Source of the DNA: Desulfopila aestuarii DSM 18488 | Lineage (GTDB): Bacteria; Desulfobacterota; Desulfobulbia; Desulfobulbales; Desulfocapsaceae | NCBI GenBank assembly: GCA_945863875.1 | Contig: CAMBBS010000034.1 | Location: 1 to 49,507 of the forward strand | Direction: 5' to 3' | Length of the DNA stretch: 49,507 bases | In this document: piece after piece, positions 33,253 through 41,855 of the stretch | Layout: the number at the start of each line of letters is the position of its first letter | Numbering within the stretch: the first letter of the stretch is position 1 | Notes under the pieces: model-generated | The model's database searches: none | Told to the model about the DNA's origin: nothing | The model's input: only the letters and a program-made list of their open reading frames with translations | Translations under genes and position numbers: made by a program

Positions 33253-34668
33253 ATGTTGACGGCTACAGAAAAGAAAAACCTGAAAAATCTCCTGGCTATG
33301 GCCGAGGACCCCGATAATACCTTCAGTTATGATGAATTACTCGGCTATATCTTCGGCCTGGCCATGACCCCTGCTCCTCTTGTACCCAGTGAATGGATGC
33401 CGACTATCTTTGGCGGCGAATTACCGACATTCACTACTCTAGAGCAAATGCAGAAAATGACCGGGTCGCTGATGGAGGTGTACAATAATTTTGTCTCCGC
33501 TTTCCATAACAACAAGCTCCATTTGCCGTTTAATATAGAGAAACTGAAAGAAAATCAGTTCGAAGCTCTTTACGAGTGGGTCTCTGGTTTCGAAGAAGCT
33601 ATTGCCCTGCACGAAGAGGTGTGGGACCCGGAGGAGTTCCCTGAATTAAGTGAGCGCAAAAAAGAGGACCTGTACCACAGCCTGATGACCATCCAGGGGC
33701 TGGTCGATCCGGTAGAGGTCATGGATTATTTTGAAGAACTGCCCGATGAGATGTTCCAGGAAGCCTTTGCCGGAGTGGATACGGAACAGGGCGATCGGGA
33801 GCTGCAGATCCAGGTCTTCCTTATGGCCTCCCTGCCGCTGGCAATCGACACGTTCCAGAAACATGCCCGCACAGTCGATAAAATACGGCAGAGAAGAATT
33901 ACCGGCGCCGATAGCCCAACGCCGATTCGCCCCATCAAGGTTAAGCGCAACGACCCACCGTGCAGCTGCGACAGCGGCACATGTTGCGGCGGCATTGCCC
34001 CTGCAAAGAAGGCCCCCTCCCCCACGTCAAAAAAAGGCGCAAATGTTATCAAGGTTGATTTCCCGCAGCATGGCAAAAAGCAGACAAGTCCTGTCCCCGT
34101 CTACCAGTTGAAGGTGGCACTGCAGGGTGCTAAGCCGCCGATCTGGAGGAGGATTCAGGTTCCGGGGAATTTCACCCTGGAACAGCTGCACGAGGTCATT
34201 CAGCTCTGCATGGGCTGGACCGACAGCCACCTGCATCAGTTTCTTATCGACCGGACCTGCTATTGCCTGCCGGACGAGGATGATTTATGGCAGACCAGCA
34301 GGCCGAAAAATGAAGCGAAGTACACCCTGCACAGTCTTGCCAGGAAAATTCAGCCGCAGTTCCAGTATATCTATGACTTCGGTGATGACTGGATGCATCA
34401 GATAACCGTGGAGAAAGTTCTCGCCCTGCATGAAGGGGCATCCCTACCGCTGCTCATCACCGGCCGACGTGCCTGTCCTCCGGAAGATATCGGCGGTATT
34501 TACGGGTACATGCATCTTATCGAGGTTCTTGGTAATCCGGAACATGAGGAATACAAAGAAATGGCCGATCTGCTCGATGTCGATTTTTTTGACCCGGCGC
34601 AGTTCAGCAAGGAAGATATCGCTGTGATCAATGCAAGCCTCGAGGAACTTTTTCGACAAGTCAAATGA
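33253..34668 (+). CDS. UPF0149 (YecA-like) / SEC-C-like / pRiA4b ORF-3-like fusion protein
   Basis: The 471-residue protein joins two known unknowns. Residues 1-215 are YecA/UPF0149-like (LLGYIFGLAMTPAPLVPSEW). A linker carries CSCDSGTCCGG, close to the C-x-C-x-S-G-x(n)-C-C core of SEC-C zinc motifs. Residues 280-465 match the plasmid pRiA4b ORF-3-like domain (KPPIWRRIQVPGNFTLEQLH, MGWTDSHLHQF, IYDFGDDWMHQI). The pRiA4b domain is found in plasmid and phage settings and its function is not known to me. The stop overlaps the start of the helicase gene by four bases, so the two are probably translated together and may act on the same DNA or RNA. Confidence 0.82.
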   Translation: MLTATEKKNLKNLLAMAEDPDNTFSYDELLGYIFGLAMTPAPLVPSEWMPTIFGGELPTFTTLEQMQKMTGSLMEVYNNFVSAFHNNKLHLPFNIEKLKENQFEALYEWVSGFEEAIALHEEVWDPEEFPELSERKKEDLYHSLMTIQGLVDPVEVMDYFEELPDEMFQEAFAGVDTEQGDRELQIQVFLMASLPLAIDTFQKHARTVDKIRQRRITGADSPTPIRPIKVKRNDPPCSCDSGTCCGGIAPAKKAPSPTSKKGANVIKVDFPQHGKKQTSPVPVYQLKVALQGAKPPIWRRIQVPGNFTLEQLHEVIQLCMGWTDSHLHQFLIDRTCYCLPDEDDLWQTSRPKNEAKYTLHSLARKIQPQFQYIYDFGDDWMHQITVEKVLALHEGASLPLLITGRRACPPEDIGGIYGYMHLIEVLGNPEHEEYKEMADLLDVDFFDPAQFSKEDIAVINASLEELFRQVK

Positions 34669-37151
34669 TGAATTTGGATAATCCTGAACTCCAGCTTGCC
34701 GATGAATTTGTCCGGGACACCGGCTGCAATATTTATCTGACGGGAAAGGCCGGAACCGGCAAAACGACCTTTCTGCACAATCTCAAAAAGGACAGTCCGA
34801 AAAGAATGGCCGTCACCGCCCCTACCGGCGTTGCCGCCATCAATGCGGGCGGGGTGACCTTGCATTCCTTTTTCCAGATGCCATTTGGTCCTTTCGTGCC
34901 GGGCAGTGAAGCGACGTTCAAGCAGAGATTCAACAGGGAGAAGATCAACCTCATCAAAAGCCTCGATCTTTTGGTGATCGATGAGATCAGTATGGTCCGG
35001 GCCGATCTCCTCGATGGCATCGACAGCGTTCTGTGCCGCTACCGTCGCAGCAGTCTGCCTTTCGGCGGCGTGCAGCTGCTGCTGATCGGCGACCTGCATC
35101 AGCTTTCCCCGGTAATCAAGGACGTCGACTGGCGCATCTTGAACCAATATTACGACTCGCCCTATTTTTTCAGCAGCAACGCCCTGCGCCGAACGGAACT
35201 GCTCACCATCGAACTGCAGCATATCTATCGCCAGGAAGACGACCACTTCATCTCGCTTCTGAACAAAGTCCGTGACAACAACCTTGACCAGGCCACCCTG
35301 GCAAGCCTGAACGTCCGCCACATCAAGGGCTTCGCCGACAGTGACCACGAAGGTGCAGGGTATATAACCCTATGTACCCACAACAGCAGCGCCGACGCCA
35401 TCAACTCCTCGAGGCTAGAGAAACTGACCCGGAACATACATCGTTTCGATGCCGAGATTGAGGGTGAATTTCCCGAGCACTCTTTTCCAACAGCGCTGAC
35501 ACTTGAGGTCAAACCACAGGCCCAGGTGATGTTTGTGCGGAACGATTCGTCGCCTGAAAAACGCTTCTTCAATGGAAAGATCGGTACAATCACCCGCATT
35601 TCCGACGGCAAGATCTGGATACAATGTCCCGACGATACGGATGAAATCATGGTAGAACCAGCCACCTGGGAGAACATCGAATACGCCCTCGATCCGGACA
35701 CCATGGAGATTACCGAGAATAAAATCGGCGCCTTCATCCAGTATCCCTTAAAACTGGCCTGGGCTATCACCATCCACAAAAGCCAGGGGCTGACCTTTGA
35801 CCGGGCCATCATCGATGCCCAGGCGGCGTTTGCCCACGGGCAGGTCTACGTTGCGCTCAGCCGCTGCCGGACCCTGGAAGGAATGGTCCTTAGCACACAA
35901 CTTTCGCCAAGGGCGGTAAAGACCGACAGTGCCGTGCTTCGATTCGTCCAACTGGCCGGGAAAAGCAGGCCAACCGTGGCACAACTGGCGATGGCTAAGA
36001 TCCGCTACCAGCAGCGATTGCTCCTGGAATGTTTTGACTTTCAGCAGCTGCAGGGGATTTTCGGCCGCCTGCTGTCCATCGTTGACCGGAATCCGGTTCT
36101 GCTGAGGATCCTCGGCGCAGGGGATCTCCAGGCTTTACGGCAAAAAACCGTCAGTGAAATATGTACAGTCGGCGCCAATTTCCGGCGTGAATTACAGAGG
36201 CTCTTTGCGGATAACGTTTTCCCGGCAGAAGATGCGGCGGTTCTTGAACGTATAGGCAAGGCTTCGGCCTATTTTCAGGAAAAAATCGACACCGGCCTTG
36301 GTGTCCACATGGACCTGCTGGAGGTAGAAACCGACAACAAGGAACTGCGCAAAAATGCCAAAAACCTGTGCAAGTTATTGCAGGAAGAGGCTGCCGTCAA
36401 ACTGGCTGCCGTCAGATGCTGTGCGACCGGATTCAGCTCACCCACATATCTTCGGGCAATTTCAGCAGCGGAGATCGAGGCCGCACCGAAAACCGACCGG
36501 GAAAAAAAAAGGGGGGCGAAAACCACACCCACCTACTCGGAAGCCGATATCGACCACCCCGAACTCTTCCATACCCTGCGGGAATGGCGGGCAGCCAAGG
36601 CCAAAGAAGCTGACCTGCCCCCCTTTCACATCCTGCACCAGAAGACCCTCATCCAGATTGTCGTCAACCTGCCCGACACAATTGATGCTCTGACGGGCAT
36701 AAAGGGTATTGGCAAGAAGCTGACGGAAAAGTACGGCGAGGAGCTGGTCGCCATGGTGGTCGATTACCGCGAAAAAAACCATATCGTTGACGTTATCCTG
36801 CCCAGCAAAATCGATGTACCGCCCGATGGAGTCAAAACAGATACCGGCACAGACACCAAGCAGCTCAGCCTCGACCTCTTCGAACAGGGCTTGACCTTTG
36901 CCCAGATTGCCACGCAGCGCGATCTTGTTCTCTCGACCATCGAAAGCCATCTAACGCATTTTGTGTCAAGGGGAGAGCTGGCCATCGGCAGACTGCTCTC
37001 CCCCGAAAAACTGCAGGCAATCAAGGAAAAACTGCAGGAGATGCCGGACAAAAAATACAGTGAAATAAAAGTGGCGCTTGGTGACGGCGTCAGCTACGGC
37101 GAAATCAAGATGGTCCAGGCCCATCTGCACCAATTGGCAGGCAAAGATTGA
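34665..37151 (+). CDS. PIF1/RecD-like helicase with HRDC and helix-turn-helix C-terminus
   Basis: The 828-residue helicase has Walker A GKAGTGKT (27-34), a Walker B-like LLVIDEISMVR, LLLIGDLHQLSPV, and motifs AWAITIHKSQGLTFDRAI and QVYVALSRC near 365-405, all of the superfamily 1B PIF1/RecD type. A variable middle follows. Residues about 630-700 form an HRDC domain (LPPFHILHQKTLIQIV, ALTGIKGIGKKLTEKYG). The end is a helix-turn-helix of the helicase-associated type (QGLTFAQIATQRDLVLSTI, ESHLTHFV). It would unwind DNA from the 5' side. The start ATG at 34665 overlaps the preceding stop (ATGA). Such helicases act in replication-repair or with mobile DNA. No nuclease domain is present. Confidence 0.9.
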   Translation: MMNLDNPELQLADEFVRDTGCNIYLTGKAGTGKTTFLHNLKKDSPKRMAVTAPTGVAAINAGGVTLHSFFQMPFGPFVPGSEATFKQRFNREKINLIKSLDLLVIDEISMVRADLLDGIDSVLCRYRRSSLPFGGVQLLLIGDLHQLSPVIKDVDWRILNQYYDSPYFFSSNALRRTELLTIELQHIYRQEDDHFISLLNKVRDNNLDQATLASLNVRHIKGFADSDHEGAGYITLCTHNSSADAINSSRLEKLTRNIHRFDAEIEGEFPEHSFPTALTLEVKPQAQVMFVRNDSSPEKRFFNGKIGTITRISDGKIWIQCPDDTDEIMVEPATWENIEYALDPDTMEITENKIGAFIQYPLKLAWAITIHKSQGLTFDRAIIDAQAAFAHGQVYVALSRCRTLEGMVLSTQLSPRAVKTDSAVLRFVQLAGKSRPTVAQLAMAKIRYQQRLLLECFDFQQLQGIFGRLLSIVDRNPVLLRILGAGDLQALRQKTVSEICTVGANFRRELQRLFADNVFPAEDAAVLERIGKASAYFQEKIDTGLGVHMDLLEVETDNKELRKNAKNLCKLLQEEAAVKLAAVRCCATGFSSPTYLRAISAAEIEAAPKTDREKKRGAKTTPTYSEADIDHPELFHTLREWRAAKAKEADLPPFHILHQKTLIQIVVNLPDTIDALTGIKGIGKKLTEKYGEELVAMVVDYREKNHIVDVILPSKIDVPPDGVKTDTGTDTKQLSLDLFEQGLTFAQIATQRDLVLSTIESHLTHFVSRGELAIGRLLSPEKLQAIKEKLQEMPDKKYSEIKVALGDGVSYGEIKMVQAHLHQLAGKD

Positions 37152-37176
37152 GTTCCTCAACGCACTTTGCAGGCTG

Positions 37177-38283
37177 TTATCCGACGACGCGTATCTCCCG
37201 GCTCATAGTGCTCAGCGACTCGGCACCATCCACCGTCACCAGCACATCGTCTTCGATACGCACGCCGTTGCGGCCGGTAAGATAGATGCCCGGTTCAACG
37301 GTATAGGCCATGCCCACCTCCAGCTGCTGCTCATTATCTCCACGCATATACGGTTCTTCATGGCATTCCATGCCGATACCGTGACCTGTCCGGTGGGTAA
37401 AAAAACGGCCATAGCCCGCCTCGTCGATGACCTTTCTCGCCGCTCTATCAACCGCCGCACAGGGTACCCCCGGCCGTCCCGCCGCCCGCCCGGCTGCATT
37501 TGCCTGCTGGACGATCTTGTGAATTTTTCCCGCCTCGCCATCAATCTCACCAACGGCAAATGTTCGTGTGATATCGGAGAGATATCCGGCATAACTTGCC
37601 CCCCAGTCGATGACCAGCAGATCGCCGGCAATCAGTTGCCGCCCGGAAGGCAGCGCATGAGGATTGGCACCGTTTGGACCACTGGAGACAATGGGTGGAA
37701 AAGGCAGGGAGGTTTCTGATCCCTGACGAACAAGCTGCAGGAAAAGTTCTCCGGCGATATCTTTTTCGGTCACACCGATCTTAATCACCTTCAGGGTCGC
37801 CTCCAGGGCAGCCTCGGCGATCATCACCGCCTGGCGCATCGCGGCAATTTCTTTATCATCCTTGATTGATCTGAGCGCCGAAAAGATTGCCGAGCCGTCG
37901 GTGAAATGGCCATCCCCGCAGGCAGAGCGCAGATAGTTATACTCGAGCAGGCGCAGTTGCCCGGGTTCCACGCCGATCTTTTTAGACGAAAGGTCGAGTG
38001 GTTGCAGTGCATCGCCAAAGGCTTTCGACCATTCGGCCGGACTCTCGCCGTAGGTATGCACCCGGGCCGGAAAAGACAGCTGGTCGAGTTTGGCCTGCTC
38101 CAGTTCCGGCAGAATGATGGTAGGCTCCTCAGCCGGGGTAAAAACGATAACCACCGGCCGTTCCATCAGGTGAAAATGCAAACCCGTCAGATAGGTAAGG
38201 CTCGGGCCGGCATTGACCGCGACAGCGGAAAATCCCTTTTCTTCCATGTACCCTTTCAAGCGGTGCAGCCGTGTTGCAAACAT
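37177..38283 (-). CDS. Xaa-Pro aminopeptidase (M24 family)
   Basis: The 368-residue protein has an N-terminal creatinase-like domain and a C-terminal M24 fold with the metal ligands in order: DWGASYAGYLSDITRTF (two aspartates), HRTGHGIGME (histidine), VEPGIY (glutamate) and RIEDDVLVT (glutamate). It should remove an N-terminal residue linked to proline from peptides in the cytosol, using two Mn or Co ions. The start at 38283 was chosen because GGAG lies eight bases upstream and the protein then opens FATRLHRLKGYM as in relatives. It converges with the helicase gene (25 bases). Nothing odd was seen. Confidence 0.92.
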   Translation of the reverse strand: MFATRLHRLKGYMEEKGFSAVAVNAGPSLTYLTGLHFHLMERPVVIVFTPAEEPTIILPELEQAKLDQLSFPARVHTYGESPAEWSKAFGDALQPLDLSSKKIGVEPGQLRLLEYNYLRSACGDGHFTDGSAIFSALRSIKDDKEIAAMRQAVMIAEAALEATLKVIKIGVTEKDIAGELFLQLVRQGSETSLPFPPIVSSGPNGANPHALPSGRQLIAGDLLVIDWGASYAGYLSDITRTFAVGEIDGEAGKIHKIVQQANAAGRAAGRPGVPCAAVDRAARKVIDEAGYGRFFTHRTGHGIGMECHEEPYMRGDNEQQLEVGMAYTVEPGIYLTGRNGVRIEDDVLVTVDGAESLSTMSREIRVVG

Positions 38284-38483
38284 AACATTCTCCAGCAATA
38301 AGAATTGGTAAACGGTTAGGTAAATTATATACAATCGGTGCATTGGTCAGTTTCCATTACCGAACTCTGCAGCACATGTCCCATACAAATGCACGTCTCA
38401 TTCAGAAAGAGGTGGGTTCCCGGGCCATTTCAGGATACACACCCCACCCTTCTACCCAATTGCCGACTTTCTAACTCAAGCTG

Positions 38484-39065
38484 TTACAATTCAATCTTCG
38501 CCCCCAGTATCTCGACAAATTTGGCCAGCCAGGCCGGATGGGCGGGCCAGGCCGGGGCAGTGACCAGATTACCCTGCACATGGGCGCTGTCCATTGCAAC
38601 CGCTACATACTTCCCACCGGCAAGATTGACTTCCACAGAACAGGCCGGATAGGCCGAACATTCACGGCCCTGCAGGACACCCGCGGCGGAGAGCAGCTGC
38701 GCCCCGTGACAGATGGCGGCAATCGGTTTTTCCGCCTTGGCAAAGTATCTGACAATGTCCAGTACCTTTTCGTTGAGCCGCAGATATTCCGGGGCCCGAC
38801 CACCGGGAATGAGCAGTCCGACATACTCTTCCTGCTGCACCGCGTCAAAGTCGGCATTGAGTGTGAAATTGTGGCCGCGTTTTTCGCTGTAGGTCTGGTC
38901 CCCTTCAAAATCATGGATCGAGGTTCGGACGAAGTCTCCGGCTTTTTTGTCTGGACAAATTGCATCCACCTGGTAGCCCAGCATCAGCAGTGACTGAAAG
39001 GGTACCATTACCTCGTAATCCTCAACATAATCACCAACGAGCATAAGAATTTTTTTCGCAACCAT
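38484..39065 (-). CDS. DJ-1/PfpI family protein (type 1 glutamine amidotransferase-like)
   Basis: The 193-residue protein has the nucleophile-elbow cysteine in [10 protein letters not shown], the G-G-R loop [14 protein letters not shown] and a C-terminal [19 protein letters not shown]. These are marks of the PfpI/YhbO branch of the DJ-1 superfamily, whose members act as deglycases, glyoxalases or proteases on stress-damaged molecules. The ribosome site AAAAGGAGG is excellent. It stands on its own, 200 bases after the peptidase start on the same strand. The likely job is defence against reactive carbonyls; the precise activity is open. Confidence 0.9.
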   Translation of the reverse strand: MVAKKILMLVGDYVEDYEVMVPFQSLLMLGYQVDAICPDKKAGDFVRTSIHDFEGDQTYSEKRGHNFTLNADFDAVQQEEYVGLLIPGGRAPEYLRLNEKVLDIVRYFAKAEKPIAAICHGAQLLSAAGVLQGRECSAYPACSVEVNLAGGKYVAVAMDSAHVQGNLVTAPAWPAHPAWLAKFVEILGAKIEL

Positions 39066-39125
39066 GCAATGCCTCCTTTTAAGTTTATTATTGAACCGCC
39101 GTTCGCCTAGACTAACGCTCTGTCA

Positions 39126-39144
39126 TTCCGGGCTTGACCCGGAA
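39126..39144. repeat. REP-like palindrome
   Basis: TTCCGGGCTTGACCCGGAA is a perfect seven-base inverted repeat around CTTGA. It starts within a GTCATTCCGGG sequence similar to small intergenic palindromes that occur many times in other bacterial genomes. Only one copy is seen in this window. Confidence 0.5.
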
Positions 39145-39307
39145 CCCAGTTCCAGAGACAACGGGAGCCCATTTTTCAATCATTAATCCCCATGACTTTA
39201 CCAGCCATTCCTGTATAATGCCAACGAACCATCTTGAAATCCGATTTTTTCATTTTCTTCAATGTGGTCTCGACAATATCCTATTAATTTTCATTACTTT
39301 CCGACAC

Positions 39308-39544
39308 ATGAACGAACAACAAGTCAAAGACCCCCTGCACGGCATCACCCTGGAACAAATGATGAACCTTCTGGTTGCCGATTATGGCTGGGAAAAATTA
39401 GCCAGATACATCAAAATCCGCTGTTTCACCAGCAACCCCTCCGTGCCGTCGAGCCTTAAATTCCTGCGGAAGACCCCCTGGGCAAGAGAGAAAGTTGAAA
39501 AACTCTATATCGCCAGCCAAAAGCGCGCACAAAAACGCAAATAA
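39308..39544 (+). CDS. VF530-family small DNA-binding-type protein
   Basis: The 78-residue protein matches the VF530 (DUF2132) pattern: KDPLHGITLEQMMN, YGWEKLARYIKIRCF, and NPSVPSSLKFLRKTPWAREK. Family members are about 70-80 residues and annotated as DNA-binding from structure; no pathway is known. The start was placed at 39308 (MNEQQVKDPLHGITLE), although the longer frame from 39134 stays open, because the upstream part does not look like protein. No good ribosome site precedes 39308. It stands alone between the DJ-1 and J-domain genes. Confidence 0.8.
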   Translation: MNEQQVKDPLHGITLEQMMNLLVADYGWEKLARYIKIRCFTSNPSVPSSLKFLRKTPWAREKVEKLYIASQKRAQKRK

Positions 39545-39607
39545 CCGAAAAGTTACGCTGTGATTTCATCTGCCCTAAGAATCAACGCTTGGGCTTTCCC
39601 TGCGCCT

Positions 39608-40279
39608 TCACTTAATTTTGAAATGTACATTGAGAAAGATCTTCCCCGCAGGTGATGGTCGCAGCACAAACTGCAGAGACTGATTATGCCTTATGCCGGC
39701 GGGATAACGCAGCAAGACGGTTTTTTCTCCCGGCAGAACACCCGCCCCATGACACCGGTGGCAAGTGGCATACCTGGAATAGCCCTGTCCGTGACACGAA
39801 GGACAAGCTATGCGGATGGGTACCGGCCGACGGAGCCGGCCGCCACTTTGTGCCTGTTCCGGAGTCAAGCTGACCTCAACGCTGACATCTTCAGGCCGGC
39901 TCGTTTGCGGCTGTTCGCGGCCCCTTGACGTACCGAAAAACTGGTCGAAGATGCCGTTGATTGATGTGTGGGGATGGTAACGAGAATCTCCCCTCGGCAC
40001 CAGAGGTTCAACTGTCTCCCGGTAATAACGACGACACACCGGTTGCACATTTTGCGCCTGCTGTTTCGGGGGAGTGTTCTGTAAGGCGTCATCATATATC
40101 CTGCGGCTATCCGGGTCGCTAAGGACCGAATACGCCTCCTGGAGAACCTGAAAAGGTTCATGGTTTTGTCCGTAATAATCCGGATGAAATTCTTTTGCGA
40201 GCCGCCGATAAGCGGCTTTAATATCGGTTTGTGTAGAATCGACAGGAATTCCTAAAATAACATAATAATCCTGAGACAT
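39608..40279 (-). CDS. J-domain co-chaperone with reduced zinc finger
   Basis: The 223-residue protein starts with a full J domain (DYYVILGIPVDSTQTDIKAA, with the HPD motif in EFHPDYYG), which stimulates DnaK ATPase. No G/F-rich linker is seen. A middle block has only two C-x-x-C-x-G-x-G units (CPSCHGQGYS, CHRCHGAG) instead of four in DnaJ. The end (GIRHNQSLQFVLRPSPAGKI) matches the substrate-binding region of the DnaJ/CbpA type. Length is well below the 370 of DnaJ. The GGAGG ribosome site is excellent. Hsp20 genes lie 1.5 kb away, so this is a proteostasis cluster. Confidence 0.87.
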   Translation of the reverse strand: MSQDYYVILGIPVDSTQTDIKAAYRRLAKEFHPDYYGQNHEPFQVLQEAYSVLSDPDSRRIYDDALQNTPPKQQAQNVQPVCRRYYRETVEPLVPRGDSRYHPHTSINGIFDQFFGTSRGREQPQTSRPEDVSVEVSLTPEQAQSGGRLRRPVPIRIACPSCHGQGYSRYATCHRCHGAGVLPGEKTVLLRYPAGIRHNQSLQFVLRPSPAGKIFLNVHFKIK

Positions 40280-40377
40280 CTCAGATCCTCCTGAAGTAAT
40301 TCCAATTTCACCAAGAATGTTCAGAACAATCCGTGTTCTCTATGCGGATACAGCTTTCTGCAGCGGTGGCTGGTAGT

Positions 40378-40965
40378 CTACCACTCCTCCATAGGCATGC
40401 CTTTTTCGATAATAGCCTGAACCGTCACAATGTTTTTTTGCGTGAGACTCACCTGTTTTTCCAGCATGTCATAGAGCACGTCATCTTTTCCGAGCAAATT
40501 TTGGGTTTTATCCAGAAGATTCTCACCAATCTTTAAATAATTTTTCATCTCTTTGAGAATTGTTTTCCGAATAATGTGTTTTTCCAGCTCAGTCTCAATA
40601 ATCGGCAAAAGTCGTTTGATGGAAATTTCCACCAGAGCATCCCTGGAAATGTTTTGTTTTTTAGCTATGTCATTGATTGAACGCAAAGAACTTCTACTTA
40701 TAACAAATGTCTTTTGCCGCCGCGTCGTCTGCTCTTCCTGCAACTGTTCATTTTCCTGAACCAGTTTGACCAGGACGGAAGTATCTTCGACGAGCTGATC
40801 GAGTAAAGACTTCTGCTTGATCCCCAACTGTCCGGCAATGACACCCAGGAGATCGATGATCTCCCCAGGAAGCTTGAATGTCGCTCGAACAGACTGTTTC
40901 TTGCGCAACGCATCAAAAGAAATTTCCCTGTCATTCAAAGCTGTTTCGTCCCTTTTCATATTCAT
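40378..40965 (-). CDS. Coiled-coil protein with two ribbon-helix-helix-like repeats
   Basis: The 195-residue protein holds two similar beta-helix-helix stretches: VRATFKLPGEIIDLLGVIAG through KSLLDQLVED near 26-61, and KTFVISRSSLRSINDIAKK then ISRDALVEISIKRLLP near 86-121. Each has a short beta strand and two helices, like ribbon-helix-helix DNA-binding domains. Between and after them lies a heptad-like coiled coil (VLVKLVQENEQLQEEQ; a long helical C-terminus). I do not know the family. It may be a DNA-binding regulator of the chaperone cluster. The ribosome site GGAG is good, and the frame starts 98 bases upstream of the J-domain gene on the same strand, so they may be co-transcribed. Confidence 0.68.
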   Translation of the reverse strand: MNMKRDETALNDREISFDALRKKQSVRATFKLPGEIIDLLGVIAGQLGIKQKSLLDQLVEDTSVLVKLVQENEQLQEEQTTRRQKTFVISRSSLRSINDIAKKQNISRDALVEISIKRLLPIIETELEKHIIRKTILKEMKNYLKIGENLLDKTQNLLGKDDVLYDMLEKQVSLTQKNIVTVQAIIEKGMPMEEW

Positions 40966-41262
40966 TTCGAGTCTCCTTTCGAGGAAATTATATCATTTGC
41001 ATTATTTTGTCAATAAATGACTAAAAAGTAATTTCTAGACAAAAAGTAATTTTTTTTATTTATGATATTGACATGGAATTTACCTGTATTTATTTTTTTG
41101 ACAAAGAAAGAAATCTTAAAGGATTGGTATATGATTTTTTGCAGTTTATTTGTAAAAAATTTGAACGAAATTGCGTCAAAATCCCTCCCTTCAGGCATGA
41201 GGCAAAGACGTATCATCATGAATTCATTCAAAAAAATATCGAAAAGCAGAAACGGGATAGAT
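40966..41262. other. AT-rich gap upstream of the TnpB relic
   Basis: The stretch is distinctly AT-rich (runs such as GACAAAAAGTAATTTTTTTT around 41039-41057), unlike the flanking genes. A frame is open here in continuation of the TnpB relic but has no domain likeness. It is presumably part of the mobile element's left side; no left-end hairpin was recognised. Confidence 0.4.
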
Positions 41263-41745
41263 ATGATACAAGGTCAGCTCAAACTCAAACTGACTAAAAA
41301 GCAGGAAACCGCAATCATCGAATGGCCTCCAAGGCTCACGTCTCTATGGAATTGGGCAATCCGTAAGAAAGAGTTGGAGGCGAAGGGTGGGATTTACTGC
41401 ACCCCGAAGGGATTTCAGAATCCTGCTTTCAGTAAAGATAGTATCCGTGGCCTGTCCAGAACTGGCCTTGGCAAATCCGTTGCTGCAGCCGCGCACGGAC
41501 AGCTTCGATCAATGCTTTCCTGCAAGAGACGTATAGGCGGTATGCAATACATCGAGGTTGCCAGCAAAGGTTCCACCAGGATCTGTTCTTCTTGCTGCGC
41601 CAGTGGGGGACCGCAAGGAAGTGCAGGACTGTCGGTAAGGCAAGGGACGTGTTCGGCGTGTGGAGCGCACCATGACCGCGACGTAAAGGCCGCGATCAAC
41701 ACGCTCATTGCTGCGGTTGGAATAACCGTCGAGTGGGCCGCTTGA
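41263..41745 (+). pseudogene. TnpB (IS200/IS605 OrfB) with central deletion
   Basis: The 160-residue frame has both ends of a TnpB but not the middle. N-terminal MIQGQLKLKLTKKQETAI plus TSLWNWAIRKKELEAKGGIY match the typical start; GLSRTGLGKSVAAAAHGQLR, the zinc-ribbon pairs CSSCC and CSAC, and HDRDVKAAINTL match the end, with the last RuvC aspartate present. Missing is the RuvC-I aspartate and most of the RNA-binding and RuvC-II part (about 200-250 residues) between CTPKGFQNPAF and SKDSIRG. The frame remains open across the joint. It cannot be an active RNA-guided nuclease. Confidence 0.8.
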
Positions 41746-41788
41746 GGCCCGTCAGGAATTCCCTGGATTCATCCATGGGGAGGTTCAA
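41746..41788 (+). ncRNA. Right-end / omega-RNA scaffold of the TnpB element
   Basis: Directly after the TnpB stop, CCCTGGAT (41761-41768) and ATCCATGGGG (41771-41780) form the usual imperfect hairpin, followed by AGGTTCAA (41781-41788). This resembles the 3' part of guide RNAs in IS200/IS605-type elements, with the guide beginning right after GTTCAA. The hairpin survives although the protein is broken. Confidence 0.55.
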
Positions 41789-41855
41789 ACCTTTTAGGTA
41801 GTGTCTTCTGTGACGAGAACCGCCCAAAAAAAACAAACGAACAGGAGGAACAGCT

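Noticed and set aside
41062-41262. Upstream extension of the TnpB frame
   Set aside because: AT-rich, no TnpB likeness; the typical TnpB start MIQGQ lies at 41263.
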